This document shows, one piece after another, positions 1 through 12,847 of a DNA stretch of 64,000 bases (position 1 is its first letter; each line of letters begins with the position of its first letter). Source of the DNA: Coprinopsis marcescibilis (taxonomy: Eukaryota; Basidiomycota; Agaricomycetes; Agaricales; Psathyrellaceae); the NCBI GenBank assembly GCA_004369085.1, contig ML210257.1:32895-96894 (forward strand). The letters run 5' to 3'. Position numbers and translations under genes: made by a program. The notes beneath the pieces are model-generated. The model searched no databases. It saw nothing but the letters and a program-made list of their open reading frames with translations, and was not told the DNA's origin.

Positions 1-2068
1 ACCGCCACGAACTGAACTTTAGAACCTCTGCCCGTGCCTCGTGAGCATTGAACCCTTTCCTGTAAGCATCAATCCATCGCTTGGTCCGGTTCTCCCGCTC
101 CCGAATTGTTTCTGTTGGCACAGAGGCCATTGCCACCTCCGTTGTTCTGGAGGCCTGAAAAGGTATAATCACAACTTTCACGAAGATACCTCTTTACTGA
201 CCCCAGAAGTACTCAACAAAATTGAGTTCACAGTGAAACTTTGGAACGAAGATGCAGAGAATACATAATCTAGCCTGTCACAGGCTGAAAACCTTGCGAA
301 AACGTTGAAATCGCGTTCCAAAATGCGTGTTTGATGGTCAAAAATCAGCAAAAAATTTGATTAAAAATTGAATTTTTTTCCCCGGCCGATTTGGCCGTCG
401 TTCCAAAGTAGCGGCCTTTAAGTGACCTGCACCATAGCTTGGACTCTATTGGGCTGCGGCACAGTTGTCCAGGAACCAAGGCGTCGTTGAATTCAATTGA
501 CGTCCCAAGCAAGTTCGATACTGCTGCTACGTAACCTTTGTTCGTCGAAACAAAAGCCATTCCCTGGCTACCCTGTATGTGGGGGTCAGCGTTATTTGCC
601 ATATAGCCGTACAGCCGGAGTGGTTGAAGCCGTTTTGTTCAGTCGCTGTGATGTACTAACCGATGCCGTATCATCGCAGACGTGACGAAAGAGAGAAGCC
701 AAACATAGCTGCGATGCATACATTACCTTGGAGTGATACTGGCCTGCGACGTTATTGAAACACCAAGCAAAGAACTGAAAGGCCGCAAGAGTCGATGATC
801 CACGCTAAGGAAGATGGAGTCGTTGGCCCATCTCTGCCAGGGCTGGCCGCTTGATGGCCCGTGCGCATAGTATTGGACTTCCGCTTTTATCTCAGTCGAC
901 GTATGATTCGCACATGGCCATCTTGGTCTTATTATCGACATCATAAAATATGCAAGAAGAGTGAAACTTGAGTGAAACCGCTGGTTTTCCGGGACCTGGT
1001 ATATGCCTGGGTCTGTTCTAAAATATCTCAAACTCCCAAATTAAACACGACGGCCTTCAGAATGGTACAAATCCGATATCCCTCGCTCCTGGGACCTGCT
1101 TACTTTTGGGCTTCCGTATCCAGTAAAGGATCAGTATGAGTATCATCCCCAGGAGATGCCTTTCGTCCAGTGCGATTGAACATCTGGTGAGTTCATGTCT
1201 TCCGTTTTCTGCACCATCACAATTGCACGAAAGCCCTATCGATGCTATACTTGAATATATCAAGTCGTGGTTTACCACGATCCTTCTTTCTCATGTTGAT
1301 TGTGAAATAATTCAGTTAGCCCTTTTTCCGGGTTAGTTTCCCCTATCCAGGACGTCCTCGCTAGGGAAAGCGGTGTTCATCGCAATGCTAGTTTTGATCT
1401 GGAAGAGACTTCGCGTCATTCAATGGAGGTATTCAAAAGCGGTGTCGTGCAATAGCGTTCTTCCTGAGACCCGACAATCTATAGATGGCTAACCTGGTCC
1501 CTCGTTCTTGTAGGAGATATGCATAATGATAGTCTGGGCGGCCAGCTATTAGCACTAATTGTCGCGACCAATGCACCACGCCAAACTGCATATACATGAC
1601 CTCATCTCCGCGGGAAATAGCCTGCACCCTGGCAAGTAAACAGGTCGTAAAAAGGTTTGTTCTGGTCCACTCACCTACTACAGGAAATAAATAACTCGAT
1701 AACCCGTTCCTCAGTTTGTATTCCCCGCAGTATTGGAGTGCTTGCCTTCAATGCTGCCCATTCTTCACACAGGGCGTTTCGGGAAGCGGTCGACCAAGTT
1801 GATTCTTGAGGCTGAAGTGGATACAGCGTATCGTGGATCTAGAATAAATCCCGCTTCTGCACATTTACAAGCACTGTAAGTAACCATACGTACCCAAACA
1901 TTTCATCATTGTTCATCATCCCTGGGAGAGCAACTTTGGATGATAAATCTCTTGTTATTGGTAAGGCCCGCCGCCCCCGAAGTTGACAGGAATATCTTAA
2001 TCAGCAGCACACTGGCGGCTTTAAAGCAAGCTTCTCATTCGTCTTTTCCTTTCATCACAACGCCCGCG
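1..2068. other. No recognisable gene (left edge)
   Basis: Only short open frames on both strands, none with a family motif and none that join across plausible introns into a longer product. The last few hundred bases should hold the promoter and 5' UTR of the hydrolase that starts at 2069. I see no repeat or RNA gene here. Confidence 0.5.
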
Positions 2069-3387
2069 ATGGAGCAGCTCTACAACTCCCCCAAGTACAA
2101 GGAAGCGAAGACGTCTCGAGGTTATACCTATCGCTACTACTTCACAAAGCCTGCTGTCTCTTCGAAACCGACACTACTGTTCGTCCATGGATTCCCATCT
2201 TACTCCGCACATTGGATCCACCAAATTGCGTTCTTCGAAGCAGAGGGGTTTGGACTCGTAGTCCCTGATATGTTAGGGTACGGAGGGACTTCAGTTCCAA
2301 CACAAGTGGAAGCATTCGGCCACTCGCTTCAAGCCAAGGATCTGGTTGAAATCCTGGATGCCGAAGATCTGAAATCGAATGTTATTGCTATCGGCCATGA
2401 TTGGTTCGTGCCCCTCTTTCGGATCTGACAGGACTTAGCTCACCACTGGCAACAATCGATAGGGGTTCGATCACCGTTAGTAGACTCGCAAATCTCTATC
2501 AAGATCGATTCCTCGGGTTCGTATTCATCGCGGTCGGATATGCGGCTCCCAATACAAGTTTTTCCTACGAACAAATTAAGGCAGCAGTGAGTGCTGCTGG
2601 CATGCCTCCACACATTTCAAGACTGACTAAAAACTGCATCAGTGGAATCAAGTCGCTGGGTATGAGTCGATTGGTTACTGGTAAGATTGCGTTTGGCTAC
2701 CATCCTCAAGGAGATTTAAAGGCGGCTCTCTTAGGTCGTTCTTTTCATCGCCAGAAGCCGAAGGGCTGATAAAGAAACACGTAAGCTGGCCTGTTTAGCA
2801 TATTTTACCGCTAGCGTTAACGCTCCGAAAGGCGAAGTCATTCAGCGACATCCTTTGGGCCAAAGATCCGGCGGCTTATAAGTGGGCATTCTGTCCGAGT
2901 GGCAGTCTTCAGAAATTCTTGGAGACCGATTCGTCCGTCCCTCGAGCCACGTACATCTCTAATGAAGTATGTAATCTTCCACAAATGTGTTGATCATACT
3001 CTGAGAGGCCTTGTAGGATATCAAAGCTACCGAAGAAATCCACTTCAAGAAAGGCTTCTCAGGCCCGCTTGCGTACTACAAGCTGGAGACATCGGGACTC
3101 GGACTCGAAGACTCTAAATGTAAGCACACTCAAGATGCTACTTCGTGCTCTTCATAATACTCATCGATGATTTAGCGATACCTGTCGAGAACTACACCAT
3201 TGCGAAACCCGTCCTCTTCATCGCCGCGGCGCAAGACGCAGTTGCTATTCCTGTACTCATGGAGCAGTCTCTCCACAAGTATTGTACCAATAGTAGTCAG
3301 AAGACGGTGGTCACTGGTCATTGGGCGTTCTTAGAAGCTGCGGATGAAGTTAACAGTCTGATTCATGACTGGGCTAAGAAATTGTGA
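2069..3387 (+). CDS. Epoxide hydrolase-like alpha/beta hydrolase
   Basis: An alpha/beta hydrolase fold enzyme of the soluble epoxide hydrolase family, which open epoxides through an ester on an Asp nucleophile. Seven exons (2069-2403, 2463-2586, 2643-2680, 2735-2780, 2832-2966, 3017-3120, 3177-3387) join in frame to 330 residues, a normal length for the family. Visible motifs are the oxyanion-hole HGFPS near residue 47, DMLGYGG, the nucleophile elbow GHDWG split by intron 1, and TGHWAFLE near the C-terminus carrying the likely catalytic His. No signal peptide is seen, so it is probably cytosolic. I chose the ATG at 2069 because the paralogue at 23258 starts at the same place (MEQLYNSP versus MEELYNSP). 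The substrate is unknown. All catalytic landmarks are kept, so this is probably the active member of the pair. Confidence 0.85.
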
Positions 3388-3630
3388 TCGGAGGCGCTTA
3401 CTCAACAGCTTTAGCGCCCATTCACCAGTGTCACTGCCTTCGATGACTTTTAATCGCACTTGCACAAGTGATTGTGATACTAGTTAATTAACAAAATATT
3501 ATACAATCATGTTACATGACTGAGCACACTCCAGCGCCAGAAACCTAGCAGTTGTGAGTACTTTACAAACATAACGTAGTACAGAACAGAGTCGCTCAGA
3601 ATGAGAGAGGTTGGTACACGAGCGTTATCC

Positions 3631-4734
3631 TTAGGCCCAGGGGGTGGGAGGGACAGTCTCTCCTGGAGTGCCAACGGAGACGTCGAGGTCGTGAATCTCT
3701 CCATTAGCGATGTCGTAGACCCAGCCGTGAATGAAAAGAGGCGCAGCCGAAGGAGTGGACCAGTGCTATTCACGCGTTAGTATCGGGATTATGTGGAGAG
3801 ATGTAGATCAATCTCACGTGGGTAACAACAGCGTTGGAGGCAATGTTTGAGACAGTGCGCTTGACGTTCTCTTCAACCAATGCCCTGAAGCCGGCTGAAT
3901 GGAACGGGTACACGGTTAGCGCGATGTCTTAGGAGCATGGAAGGCAGATCGATTAAAGGCAACTCACGTTCTTCCAAACCGGGGGTTGGTGCCACGGGAA
4001 GAAGTGCGTTGGCGGCTCTCAAAGCGACAATCTCGGGCCTATGGGAGGAGAGTTCTTGAGTTTTGGCATGGCGTGAGGATGGAAGACAATACTCTTACCG
4101 GGTGGAGGTACTGTACAATGAGCGGATTGGCGCAATCCACGCTTCAATTGCCGCAGTGGCATCATCCCAAGGCGCAGCTGGCTGAGATGCGATGGAAGCG
4201 GCGACTCCACCGCATCCATAGTGGCCCATAACAATGACATGCCTGGTGTGAAGATGCTCGACGCCATATGCAACAACGGCCTGACTGTTGGGACTGTGAG
4301 AACCCAGGCTGGTAGTAAATTTCTGCTTGAATAACTTACGCGTTCGCGTCACCGCTCTCAAACAGGTTAGCGATATTACGCTCTGTGAAAAGAGTTCCGG
4401 GTAACGCGTCAAAGACAGTTCCTTCTGCGACCCGACTGTCGGAGCATCCCAAAAATAGGTAGCGCGGGTCTATTTTTGAAAATGTCAGTTCAACATAACG
4501 CTATATCACGTTTTGACACGTACGCTGGCCGTCTTCAGCGAGCTCCTCAATGAGGGGTCCGTTATCGGTGCGGAAGCGTTGGTTGCCCAAGAAGAGGTCC
4601 TCAAACTCAGTGGGAACGGGTGTTGTTGTTTGTCGGCGCACGAAGCGAAGCTCATCGCTGTTCGCCTTTGCAGCGGGGTGCGCGAGAACGGGAGCGAGGG
4701 CGTTGAGGAGAAGCAAAAAGCCGTGGAGAAGCAT
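3631..4734 (-). CDS. Secreted beta-class carbonic anhydrase
   Basis: Zinc enzyme converting CO2 and water to bicarbonate. The N-terminus (MLLHGFLLLLNALAPVLA) is a clear signal peptide, so the enzyme is probably secreted or cell-wall associated. The beta-class zinc ligands are present: CSDSR in the second exon and HYGCGG in the third. The TERNIANLF stretch and the VAYGVEHLHTRH stretch before HYGC also fit the family. Later exons read through RPEIVALRAAN, then VYDIANGEIHDLDV close to the end, and stop at 3631. About five introns are present, all short. A TATA-like element lies about 85 bp upstream of the start codon. The gene converges with the hydrolase ending at 3387. The exact boundaries of the tiny exon near 4110 are uncertain. 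Confidence 0.88.
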
Positions 4735-7700
4735 GGTGAGAGAGGGATTGACTGGCTGGTTACTTTGCAGAGGGAGAGGAGGGTTCCGTTGCTGCTTTTG
4801 AATGTACTGGCGCTATTCTTTTTATACGGTGGAGATGCTGTGATGTTTCCCCATTGGCGGAGCCGATTAGTGAAGAGTGGTGGTTGTACGAAGCATGATG
4901 GGGCTACAAGCACTGGTAACAGTGAGGACAAATGTCGTAGATACAGGGCATTTCTCAGCATGATGGTATGTAGGACGCATGCGCAGCGCCAAGTACTTGG
5001 CGAATGTCAGTTTCTCAGTGTTTTTTTGATCCGCTTCACCGAGTCTGCGAGCTTAGCGCCCATTAGGAATATGGCCAAGCATTGAAAGTCACCGCCGCCC
5101 CATCAGCGGTCGTAAGCAAGAAGATATGACGACTCTAGAGGTAAATACCTCAATTCATTTCAAACACAGTGGTCACGCTGGCCATTGGTCGCACAACCTC
5201 TATAAGTTTGAAGCGAGACTTTGGCGACTTTGACCATGTTGAAGTACAATAAGGGCATGGAAGCAATATTGCTGTGAGAATGGTAATCCCCATTGTTGGA
5301 TCTTCCTTGCTGAACGGGAAAATGTGATGTCACTACTCCACTCGCATCTCGGAAGTTACTCAGCCGACACGTCCGATGCATTGCGTGGCTACCTCACCGT
5401 TCATCGTAATTGGCTCCTGAAGTTCGGTAGGTGTACAGAGCGCCGCAGCACGCTATGTTTTGGCGCGTTTCAAGGGTCGGGTGTCGGGGTCGTCGTTTTC
5501 TTTCCCAAATCCGCAAAGGCTGGATACTACATACGGCTCTCCTGAGTGCTAAGCTCACATCGTTGCTTATGAAACAAATCACCAAGTGATGACCTAGTAC
5601 CATACTGATTGCTTAGCGAAATGGCTTGCATGACAGCGTGTTCGGCATCGTTGAGGAACGCGTTCTCATTAAATTGCGGTGTCTGCTTAGGCTAAGGTTC
5701 TTCAGCTTGAGATGAAGAATCAGTCAGTCCCTATGTATATGTTTCTTGAGCGACCTTTCCGAAGACCTGTGGGAACGAAAAAGATCCAAAGTGCCGTGGT
5801 TTCAGGAGATCCGGCTATCATTGCCCAAGCCGCGTTCAAGCTACGTACTCCGTAGGAAGGGCATCTGACCTATGGTTGGCATAATCCCTTTGATTATAAT
5901 CTCTCCGCCAACTTACGTAGCTGCAAGCTGGCTGCTTCCAAGTTCATTCTATGTTGAGCTCCAAATTCCGACGGATCTGACTCTTGAGATCTTGGACTGT
6001 ACCTATCATACGAAAGGACATAACTCTTACACCCATTCTTAAAAGCCAAGATGAGACTCTGAGTCAAACTTCAAAGTATGCACAAAGGATTCGGGTGAAA
6101 CTAATCGGATTCCATCACTGGAATGATCATTTCCCATGTAATTGCTGGGACTATTCCGAGAGTACCTGATCTGAACTGACTCATGGCCATGAGCTTATCT
6201 GCGGGGAAATAATGTGGGATGTTATGTAGCACGAAGTGCTAAGTTCCGTTTATAGCGCCCGCGGACTTTGAAACAGCTTGGCACTTACTGGAGACCGTAA
6301 ACCCCGTTCAAGCAAAGCAAGAGTACTTGACCCTAAGTATCCATGGCCCCGTGAACGTATGTAGCTGCGCTAGGAGAACGCTCTCTGACCAACCTGAAAG
6401 TGGTTTTATTCCCGAGATCTGTGACTGGTGCAAGGAAGGAGAAAACAACTGAGTTAAGTGTTACAGAAAAGCATAGTGGAGTTGTTCATGAGAATACCAT
6501 TAAAAGTATCATGCGCGTTACACGAATGGCGCTTACCCACTGGGGCATGTCCAAGGCTGCACTAGAGAAGGACGAGATGCTGCGAGGGATCTGGCAGGTG
6601 GATTATGTCTATTTGTCTATCACCCTGCTGACTGTTATGTCTGGTCGAGTGTAGATAATTTTACCAACGCCCGAAAAAATGGCTAGGCAAAGTCCGTCGC
6701 GCTTTGAATTTCTTTCGACAAACATTTCCTCGCGGGAAATATTTCTCCATCCTTCCAGCGCTTACCTGGGAGGGAATGATATATTCGAAGGATCTGTCAA
6801 CAAAGAACGCTTCATTCAATTTATCCGTGGGGAGTCAGGGACGTCGTAAGTTAGATGATACAAGGCTTTCACAACCTAGTTGTGGACGGTTGCACGATAA
6901 CACCAAGTTAACACTGGCTTTCGGAACAGGTGCCAAGTTGGTATACAAACAAAGCTGGGACAGACCCTTTCAAGTGAGCACAACAGTAGATGGACGGCGA
7001 CATGTTTCGAGCCTATGCATTTCGACTCGCTGCTCGGACACAAACTTAATCTGTCGACAGCCACCTCTGTGAATTGCCGACCGGTCGGAAGACACGGCAA
7101 TTCCCGTGCCACATCAAAGCTGATAATGGTATATGTAACACACTCAGTACTGTAACGAAACGAAGATTTACAGCGCAATCGCGGTCGTGGGCCACCAGGG
7201 GATCTGGGTTGGGTAGGCATGGCTGTGGTTTGCGTGCAAGTGGCTTTAACGGTGTCATCGTCGTGTTCGATCAACATTCGATGTTGGTATTACACATCGT
7301 CCACGGTGACCGCACGTTTTCGATATTCACTCAACGAGGTACACTATATGCTTTCTCGATTTCGTAAGAGAAGATGTGAAGGAAGGCACGAGCTACCCAG
7401 AAGGTGCAGAATACGAATTGCGTTTGGTTATGTGGCTGGAAACTCGTGCAGACTCGAAATTACAACCTGCGTCTATTAAACTGCATGCAGCTGCCGGAGC
7501 CTGGAGCTTTACACTTCAACTCGACGTGTTAGGTACGGATTCAGGATATCCGAGTCATGTATACCATCAAGAACGCATATATGTATCTCTAATTATTAGA
7601 ATGAGAGTGGCAGCAAGTGAACAGTAAACTTGTCTCCCACCTTGCTAGAACTTGACTTACTTGAAAGGACTTGACATCGATGAGTTGTCAAAACGACTAT

Positions 7701-8567
7701 CGCTCGTAAAGCGATGAAAGGTCCCAAAAATTGACCAGACAGATGTACGTTCAAGCGCGAAGCTCGAACTCGCTGGCAAACCACCTCCTAAAGCGCCTCC
7801 CGAGTTCTTCCTCACAACATTCGCCCCTCTTGCCGCAGAGCGAAAGGATCACTGCGTCACGTCTATGGAGACACGACAGAAAGCAACCGCACACTGAGAA
7901 GTGACGACGCAATCCAACCGCAGGACCCCCAATCTTCGCCCTATATGCTCTTCCATAATCTCCGATGAACTAGAGAATCAGATTGAACTCCCTATTGCCC
8001 ATCCCGGTTCATGCTAGACGGTAAACTACCCCCCTCCGACTCGCATCCTTGACCCAGGTCTCATGAAGCCTAAGCCAAGCGAACATGTGGAGCGGAGTAG
8101 AGACGCAAGGCACAACTGCGAAGGACGAAAGCAACCCAGCTGATTCCTAATACACTTCATCGAGAGAATGGCAACAAGAGAATTTTGAATGAGGGAAACA
8201 AGAACTTTGGTGGGAATGTCGTCCTCAGGATTCGTGCTGCGAATCTGCTGAGGATAGGTATGGAAGTACCGGCACTTCGATAGCGGTGTATAAGGATACT
8301 TTTAGACTTCTTGGATTTATATGCCCAGCTTGTGTGCGAGTGTTTTTCACACTCCCACCATTCTGTTGGCACGAGGCAGGCACCTGGAAGAATAGCAATG
8401 CATGTACTACATCGGACGTTATTACTAACATATTGTGTCACTTTTAATCCCCAAAGGCTTGAGTAGAATTCGCCTCCTGCCAACTAGTACAGGTAAGGGA
8501 CCTTCATATGGTAGGGGCATGGATGTTTGGTATTTATGATAACTGAAAAGGACGTAGTAATTGTAAT
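4735..8567. other. Gene-poor stretch, no recognisable gene
   Basis: Nearly 4 kb with only short frames on both strands. The longest (6704-7072 +, 6876-7277 -, 7376-7627 +) have no motif I recognise and do not join into a longer product. Part of 4735-5000 is the promoter of the carbonic anhydrase. I found no terminal repeats or transposase motif. It may be decayed repeat sequence. Confidence 0.4.
4819..4826 (-). promoter_or_regulatory. TATA-box candidate of the carbonic anhydrase gene
   Basis: Reads TATAAAAA on the minus strand, about 85 bp upstream of the ATG at 4734. This is a suitable spacing for a fungal core promoter. Assigned by sequence and position only. Confidence 0.45.
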
Positions 8568-10342
8568 TCAATCAGAGTCCACATGATCGACACGAGGAAA
8601 CGCTTTGTCCTCCTGCCCGACCTCCATCCCATGCCCAAGGATCCCAGACTCCAGTCCCTGATGATGCGGACCAACGTGTAGTCCGCCATCGGCCCAAGAT
8701 GCAAGTGGTCGCGATAAACCTCGCCAACTGTCTCCAGCCTCGGGCACCCTTCAGCGAACAAACGAGCATGGCTTTTCACATTATCCGCCTCATATATTCC
8801 TCCATTTCCTCCAGCACAGGTTCCAGTTGTCCACGATAGAAGAACCGCTTGAGGTTTTTGAACGCAGGAAAGTTAGGCTCCATGGCTTCCTGGAAGAATG
8901 TCAGCGAGGGTGCGGTGGATACATAGCCGACTGACAGACATAGACTTCCTGGACTTCAGGAGCGGATTCATCGACGCACGCAAATTCCTCAAGATTAGGG
9001 GCCTATGAGCGACGTGGCTCAGGTAAAGGCCGCAGGACATTTTGGGACCAGACGCTGGCTCGTCATCTGAATCTGCTCGAGGTCGTTATGCAAAATGGCG
9101 GAGACTCGAAGGATGGCTAAGCTCTTGAGATAAGGCAGCCCCTCCAGTAAGGAGGTGTGGAATAGATAGGGCACTTGCGTTCCAAGGGCGTTGTAAATCG
9201 AGAGGCTTGTCAATCGGCGAAGAAGGGACATGGGTGATTGTACGTTCTTGAATGGTGTCTAAATGGTGTTCAAAGCTTGACACTAGTCTGAAGAGAGAGC
9301 GACGCTTACCGAAAGATGCTTCAAGTTGGGTGCAAAGTCGGGGATCCCAGCGACGTCCTCGCTAAAGTACCCCTCGTCTTTTTCGAGGTTAATAGACTCA
9401 AGTGTGGGATGGCGCTTCCAGAACAACATGTAGAAGTTATCGTCTACAGCAGAGTGATACCAGTCACACTTCCTGATCTTGATCGATTTGAGGGCTGGAT
9501 AGTCGAATTGTAAAAAGGGGGACATATCCATCATGCCCTCGCAGTCCACCGCTGCGCCGAGATTCAGCTCCTGCAGGCGCGGAGACAGTAAACCGATGCA
9601 TGTCTGCATGTCCCGTTCTATACTGAGGTGGCTGCCTTGATAGAGCTCGAAGGTAAAGTTCGTTATGTTCTATCATCGTTGATTGTCAGAGACTGAACCA
9701 TAGTGACAAGCAGTAAAGACAGACTTACTTAAAACTCGAACATGCCACCCAAGATTAAAGAGAAATCATCGTCGTCCAGGTGAAAGCCGTAGAGATCCTC
9801 TGTCTTTAAGCCTGTCAGGGCAAGTGTGCGTAACTGAGGAGAGTGCGCTTTGAGAGCATCCCAGAAGGACAGTTGTAGTCCTGGGTAAGGAGGGTCCCGA
9901 ATATCGCCATCATGAGAATCCAGCACCCAGTCATCTCCACCCAGGTGGATTTCCTGCCTCTGCAGATTGGGAAGATACCCTAGGCACACTATAGCTTCGA
10001 GCGTCTGCAGGACATTGGACCCCAATGGCTCTTCCTCCCTATCCAGTTCTTCCCCACCAGAGTCTGCCTTGGAGCCCGCGCTGGAGTCCTCTTCTGTCAG
10101 CGCTGAGCGAATATATATCCCCGTGATGTTTTTCCCTTTCTGAGGGTCTTCTGCTAGCTTCTGAAAAGCTGAGCGCGCACGTCCTTCGTCCTTCAAGATC
10201 AAGTCGGTCCAAATCAATGATTGAACGGTCCTTGAGGTTTGACGGTCAGTCAAAGCCAAAGAGAAGATCGTTGAAGGTTTGGCGAATAATGGTAGATTCA
10301 CCGTGATTTTAGAAGGAGTTCCGGTGGTAGGTTGTTGAACAT
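8568..10342 (-). pseudogene. F-box/LRR-like protein, frameshifted copy (family copy A)
   Basis: Homologue of the intact gene at 54852-56679, recognised by shared stretches: LPLFAKPST, TSRTVQSLIWT, AEDPQKGKNITGIYIR, FWKRHPTLESI and GYFSEDVAGIPDF. The family has an N-terminal F-box-like motif (LPPELLL) followed by LRR-like repeats; such proteins usually act as SCF ubiquitin ligase adaptors. Here the ATG at 10342 opens MFNNLPPELLL in one frame, while LPLFAKPST follows in another. One base is missing relative to the other copies, so the F-box is cut off from the body. A second frame break near the end separates VRIIRD from GHGMEVGQED, where about ten residues are deleted. The region 8900-9060 is also degraded. 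A downstream start could still give a shortened product. It stands head-to-head with the membrane protein gene at 11132. Confidence 0.75.
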
Positions 10343-11131
10343 CTGGCAAATCTGGTGGAAGGTGAAGGGATTGGGAGCCTTACTTATACACGTTCGGATG
10401 TGTGCCACATAGTTATCACATAACCAGCACCATCGCAGCTATAATCGCGTCCTGTTCATGCGTTTGGGGAGAGACGCTGTAATTCTCGGGTAGATGAAAC
10501 AATTTCGTTGGGCCTTGGCAGAGATGCCCGAGGCTCGTGACCCAGCGCATTGATATCGCAGGATTTGAGGTAGATGCGCAAACGGTTCAAATGCTTTAGG
10601 CAATGGCGGTTTGAAGTATGTGGGAAATGCCAGCTCTGTCCAAGGTGGAAGATGAGATCAACAAGAATTTCTAGACTCCGCCATTGTTCAGTATTTTATA
10701 ACGATCACACTTGGTCCTTGACATCATCAAGCTCTCATCATCGATGTACGTTGGTGGCGGAGTCCAGAAGAATCAATATCTTTCCGACAGGAACTCAAGT
10801 TTCTCTGGTGGTTATCCAGATTCCGTTGAAAACCAACTTGAATATCCAAGTCTCCCTCTTCACTTGAGTAGGTTTCAAAGGTGTGTTGTACCTTGGGATC
10901 AAGGGAATACACAGGTACTGATTCAGAAACATAGCGGATTATGTACTTCTCTTTCGTGACGTCCTAAAAGCCTCAGGAACCTAAGCAGATAAGAACTCTC
11001 AGGGGCTGTACATCAGGAACACGCCTTATCACAGCGCTTCCGTAAGAATATGGCCGACTATCAGTTGCCTACGACCACCTACGATCCAACTAGAGGTCCT
11101 TCAGTCCTTCAATGGACAGTACTTGGTAGCG
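10343..11131. other. Divergent intergenic region
   Basis: About 790 bp between the starts of the minus-strand F-box copy A and the plus-strand membrane protein gene, so it should hold promoters for both. The short frames inside have no recognisable motif. The membrane gene may have an upstream exon beginning with the ATG near 11051, but that frame does not join well. Confidence 0.4.
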
Positions 11132-12847
11132 ATGTCGCAGTTTCTCTTCAATGACGATACATGGTTCGGTCAGCACTTTCAGAGGACGGACGGGTCACCA
11201 CAGCTGTGGCAGCTAGACAAGTCGGAATCCAGCTTTCAGCAAACACTCTCCAGAGTACGCGCGGATGAGGAAGGTCGACACCTACACGGAATCGGAACTA
11301 CATTTACAGGTGAGCTGGAAGCGTCTGTGTGGGTATGTCAGCCTGTGGATTAACACTCCTTCTCCAGGAACCGAGATCACTTTTGTTGGTGTGCCCGATG
11401 CCAAATTTACCGCAGTCTATAATATCGACGGCTCAGAAAACCGGACGGCCATTCTCAGTTACGAAGGGCGAGAAGAGTTGTTGGGGAAGGTGGGTTTCTA
11501 GTTTTGAGCATGTTTACCTTCCCCTGCATTGCTTAATTATGCATCCCACCACAGGAAAACGTACCGTTGTGGGGTCTAACGGGCTTGGGACCGGAAACAC
11601 ACAAAGTGATTCTCTTTCCGTTAACCGGGACTTTCAATTTCGACTACGTATTCCACCCGCCGATTGTGGGATTTGGTGCCGTTGGATCTGTTGTGCTTCG
11701 CGATGACAGTGCCGAAGGCTTCAATTACACGGGTGACTGGAACCGTAGCACCACCGCATCGTTTCCACCTGGGTTGTCGTTTCGGGAGTCGATATCGCAG
11801 ACCAACTCCCCAGGGGCCTCTTTCGCCCTCAACTTTACTGGTATGTCGTTTTGGTGCTAACAATGAATCAGAACTTTAATACGGAGCTTAGGATCTTCCA
11901 TTACCGTGTTTGGGATTCGGCATTCAGCCAACGGAACTCTCGAGGCCACATACATCATTGACGACACTACAACTGTTGTAGTGAACCACTTTAATCAAAC
12001 GCAAACTGTAAATGCGAGCCATTGGGCTTTGAACCAGCCCTTATTTTCTCGTGATCTTGAGCCAGGGGTCCATTCGCTTAATGTCACCGTTTCTCAAGTG
12101 ACAGGTGACCAGGTAAATGGTTCTGAACTGCTCAATTGTAGCCGCCTCTGATCAACACCGCTGTCTAGGCTTTCTATTTTGACTATGTCAGCTATACCGC
12201 TTCAAGACTCACGTTCGGCACACCTCGAGAACCACCCAACTCCCATATTGTCACGCGTAGCGCAGTACTATACTCTCTCATTGGAGGGTTTGTGTTAGTC
12301 TGCGTTGGTATCGCCTTTTATGAGCGGAACAGACGCCGGAAACGCAATTTCTTTTTGGCTGCTGCTGCTGCTCGACGGTCTGCCAGGGCAACCAGCGGTT
12401 CGTGTCACGTCCCTCTGGAAAGTTGCAATTCATGACTGAGGTTTCCCTACAGGCGAAAGCCACCCTCTTGAACCCATCTCACAAACTAACGGCGAGGCAT
12501 GGGAGGGAATCAATAGGCACGGTCGATGGGACGATGCTCCTGCCCCACCTTATTCCCCGTCAGCATTACCGGAGGCAACCACAGGAGAACAACCAGCTCC
12601 CGCATATCAACCACCAGCTGCTTCCCCTCAGATTCCAGCTCCTATTGCTGTCGAATCCTCTAGCGATGACAATCCCGTCCCGAACCCGCCAACTGTAGCC
12701 TTATCACTTCCAACTGCAGCTGTCCCTGATGGACAGGCAGTGCCACAAATGGCTTTACCGCCATATCCACCAGACCCTTTGCAAGCCACCTCAACTGTCG
12801 TATCACATGAAGCCGCTCAACAGGGATCGGAAGGACGTACGCCTTGA
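11132..12847 (+). CDS. Single-pass membrane protein with tandem beta-sandwich-like ectodomain (family copy 1)
   Basis: Member of a large basidiomycete family of unknown role: two repeated ectodomain modules, one transmembrane helix and a Pro-rich cytosolic tail. Six exons join cleanly. Module 1 contains ITFVGVPDAKFTAVYNIDG; module 2 opens with SSITVFGIRHSANG. Several N-x-S/T sites (NRST, NGT, NQT, NAS) suggest glycosylation. After GDQ comes AFYFDYVSYTA, then the TM segment (SLIGGFVLVCVGIAFY), a basic stop-transfer stretch (RNRRRKR) and a tail of about 130 residues rich in Pro, ending at 12847. No obvious N-terminal signal peptide is seen, so the start at 11132 is uncertain. The product resembles a surface receptor or adhesin, but no function is shown. 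It is intact, unlike the copies at 49-50 kb and 58-60 kb. Confidence 0.72.

Noticed and set aside
4506..5085. Long plus-strand frames of 190 and 83 codons
   Set aside because: They are antisense to the signal peptide exon and promoter of the carbonic anhydrase, which has clear zinc-ligand motifs on the other strand.
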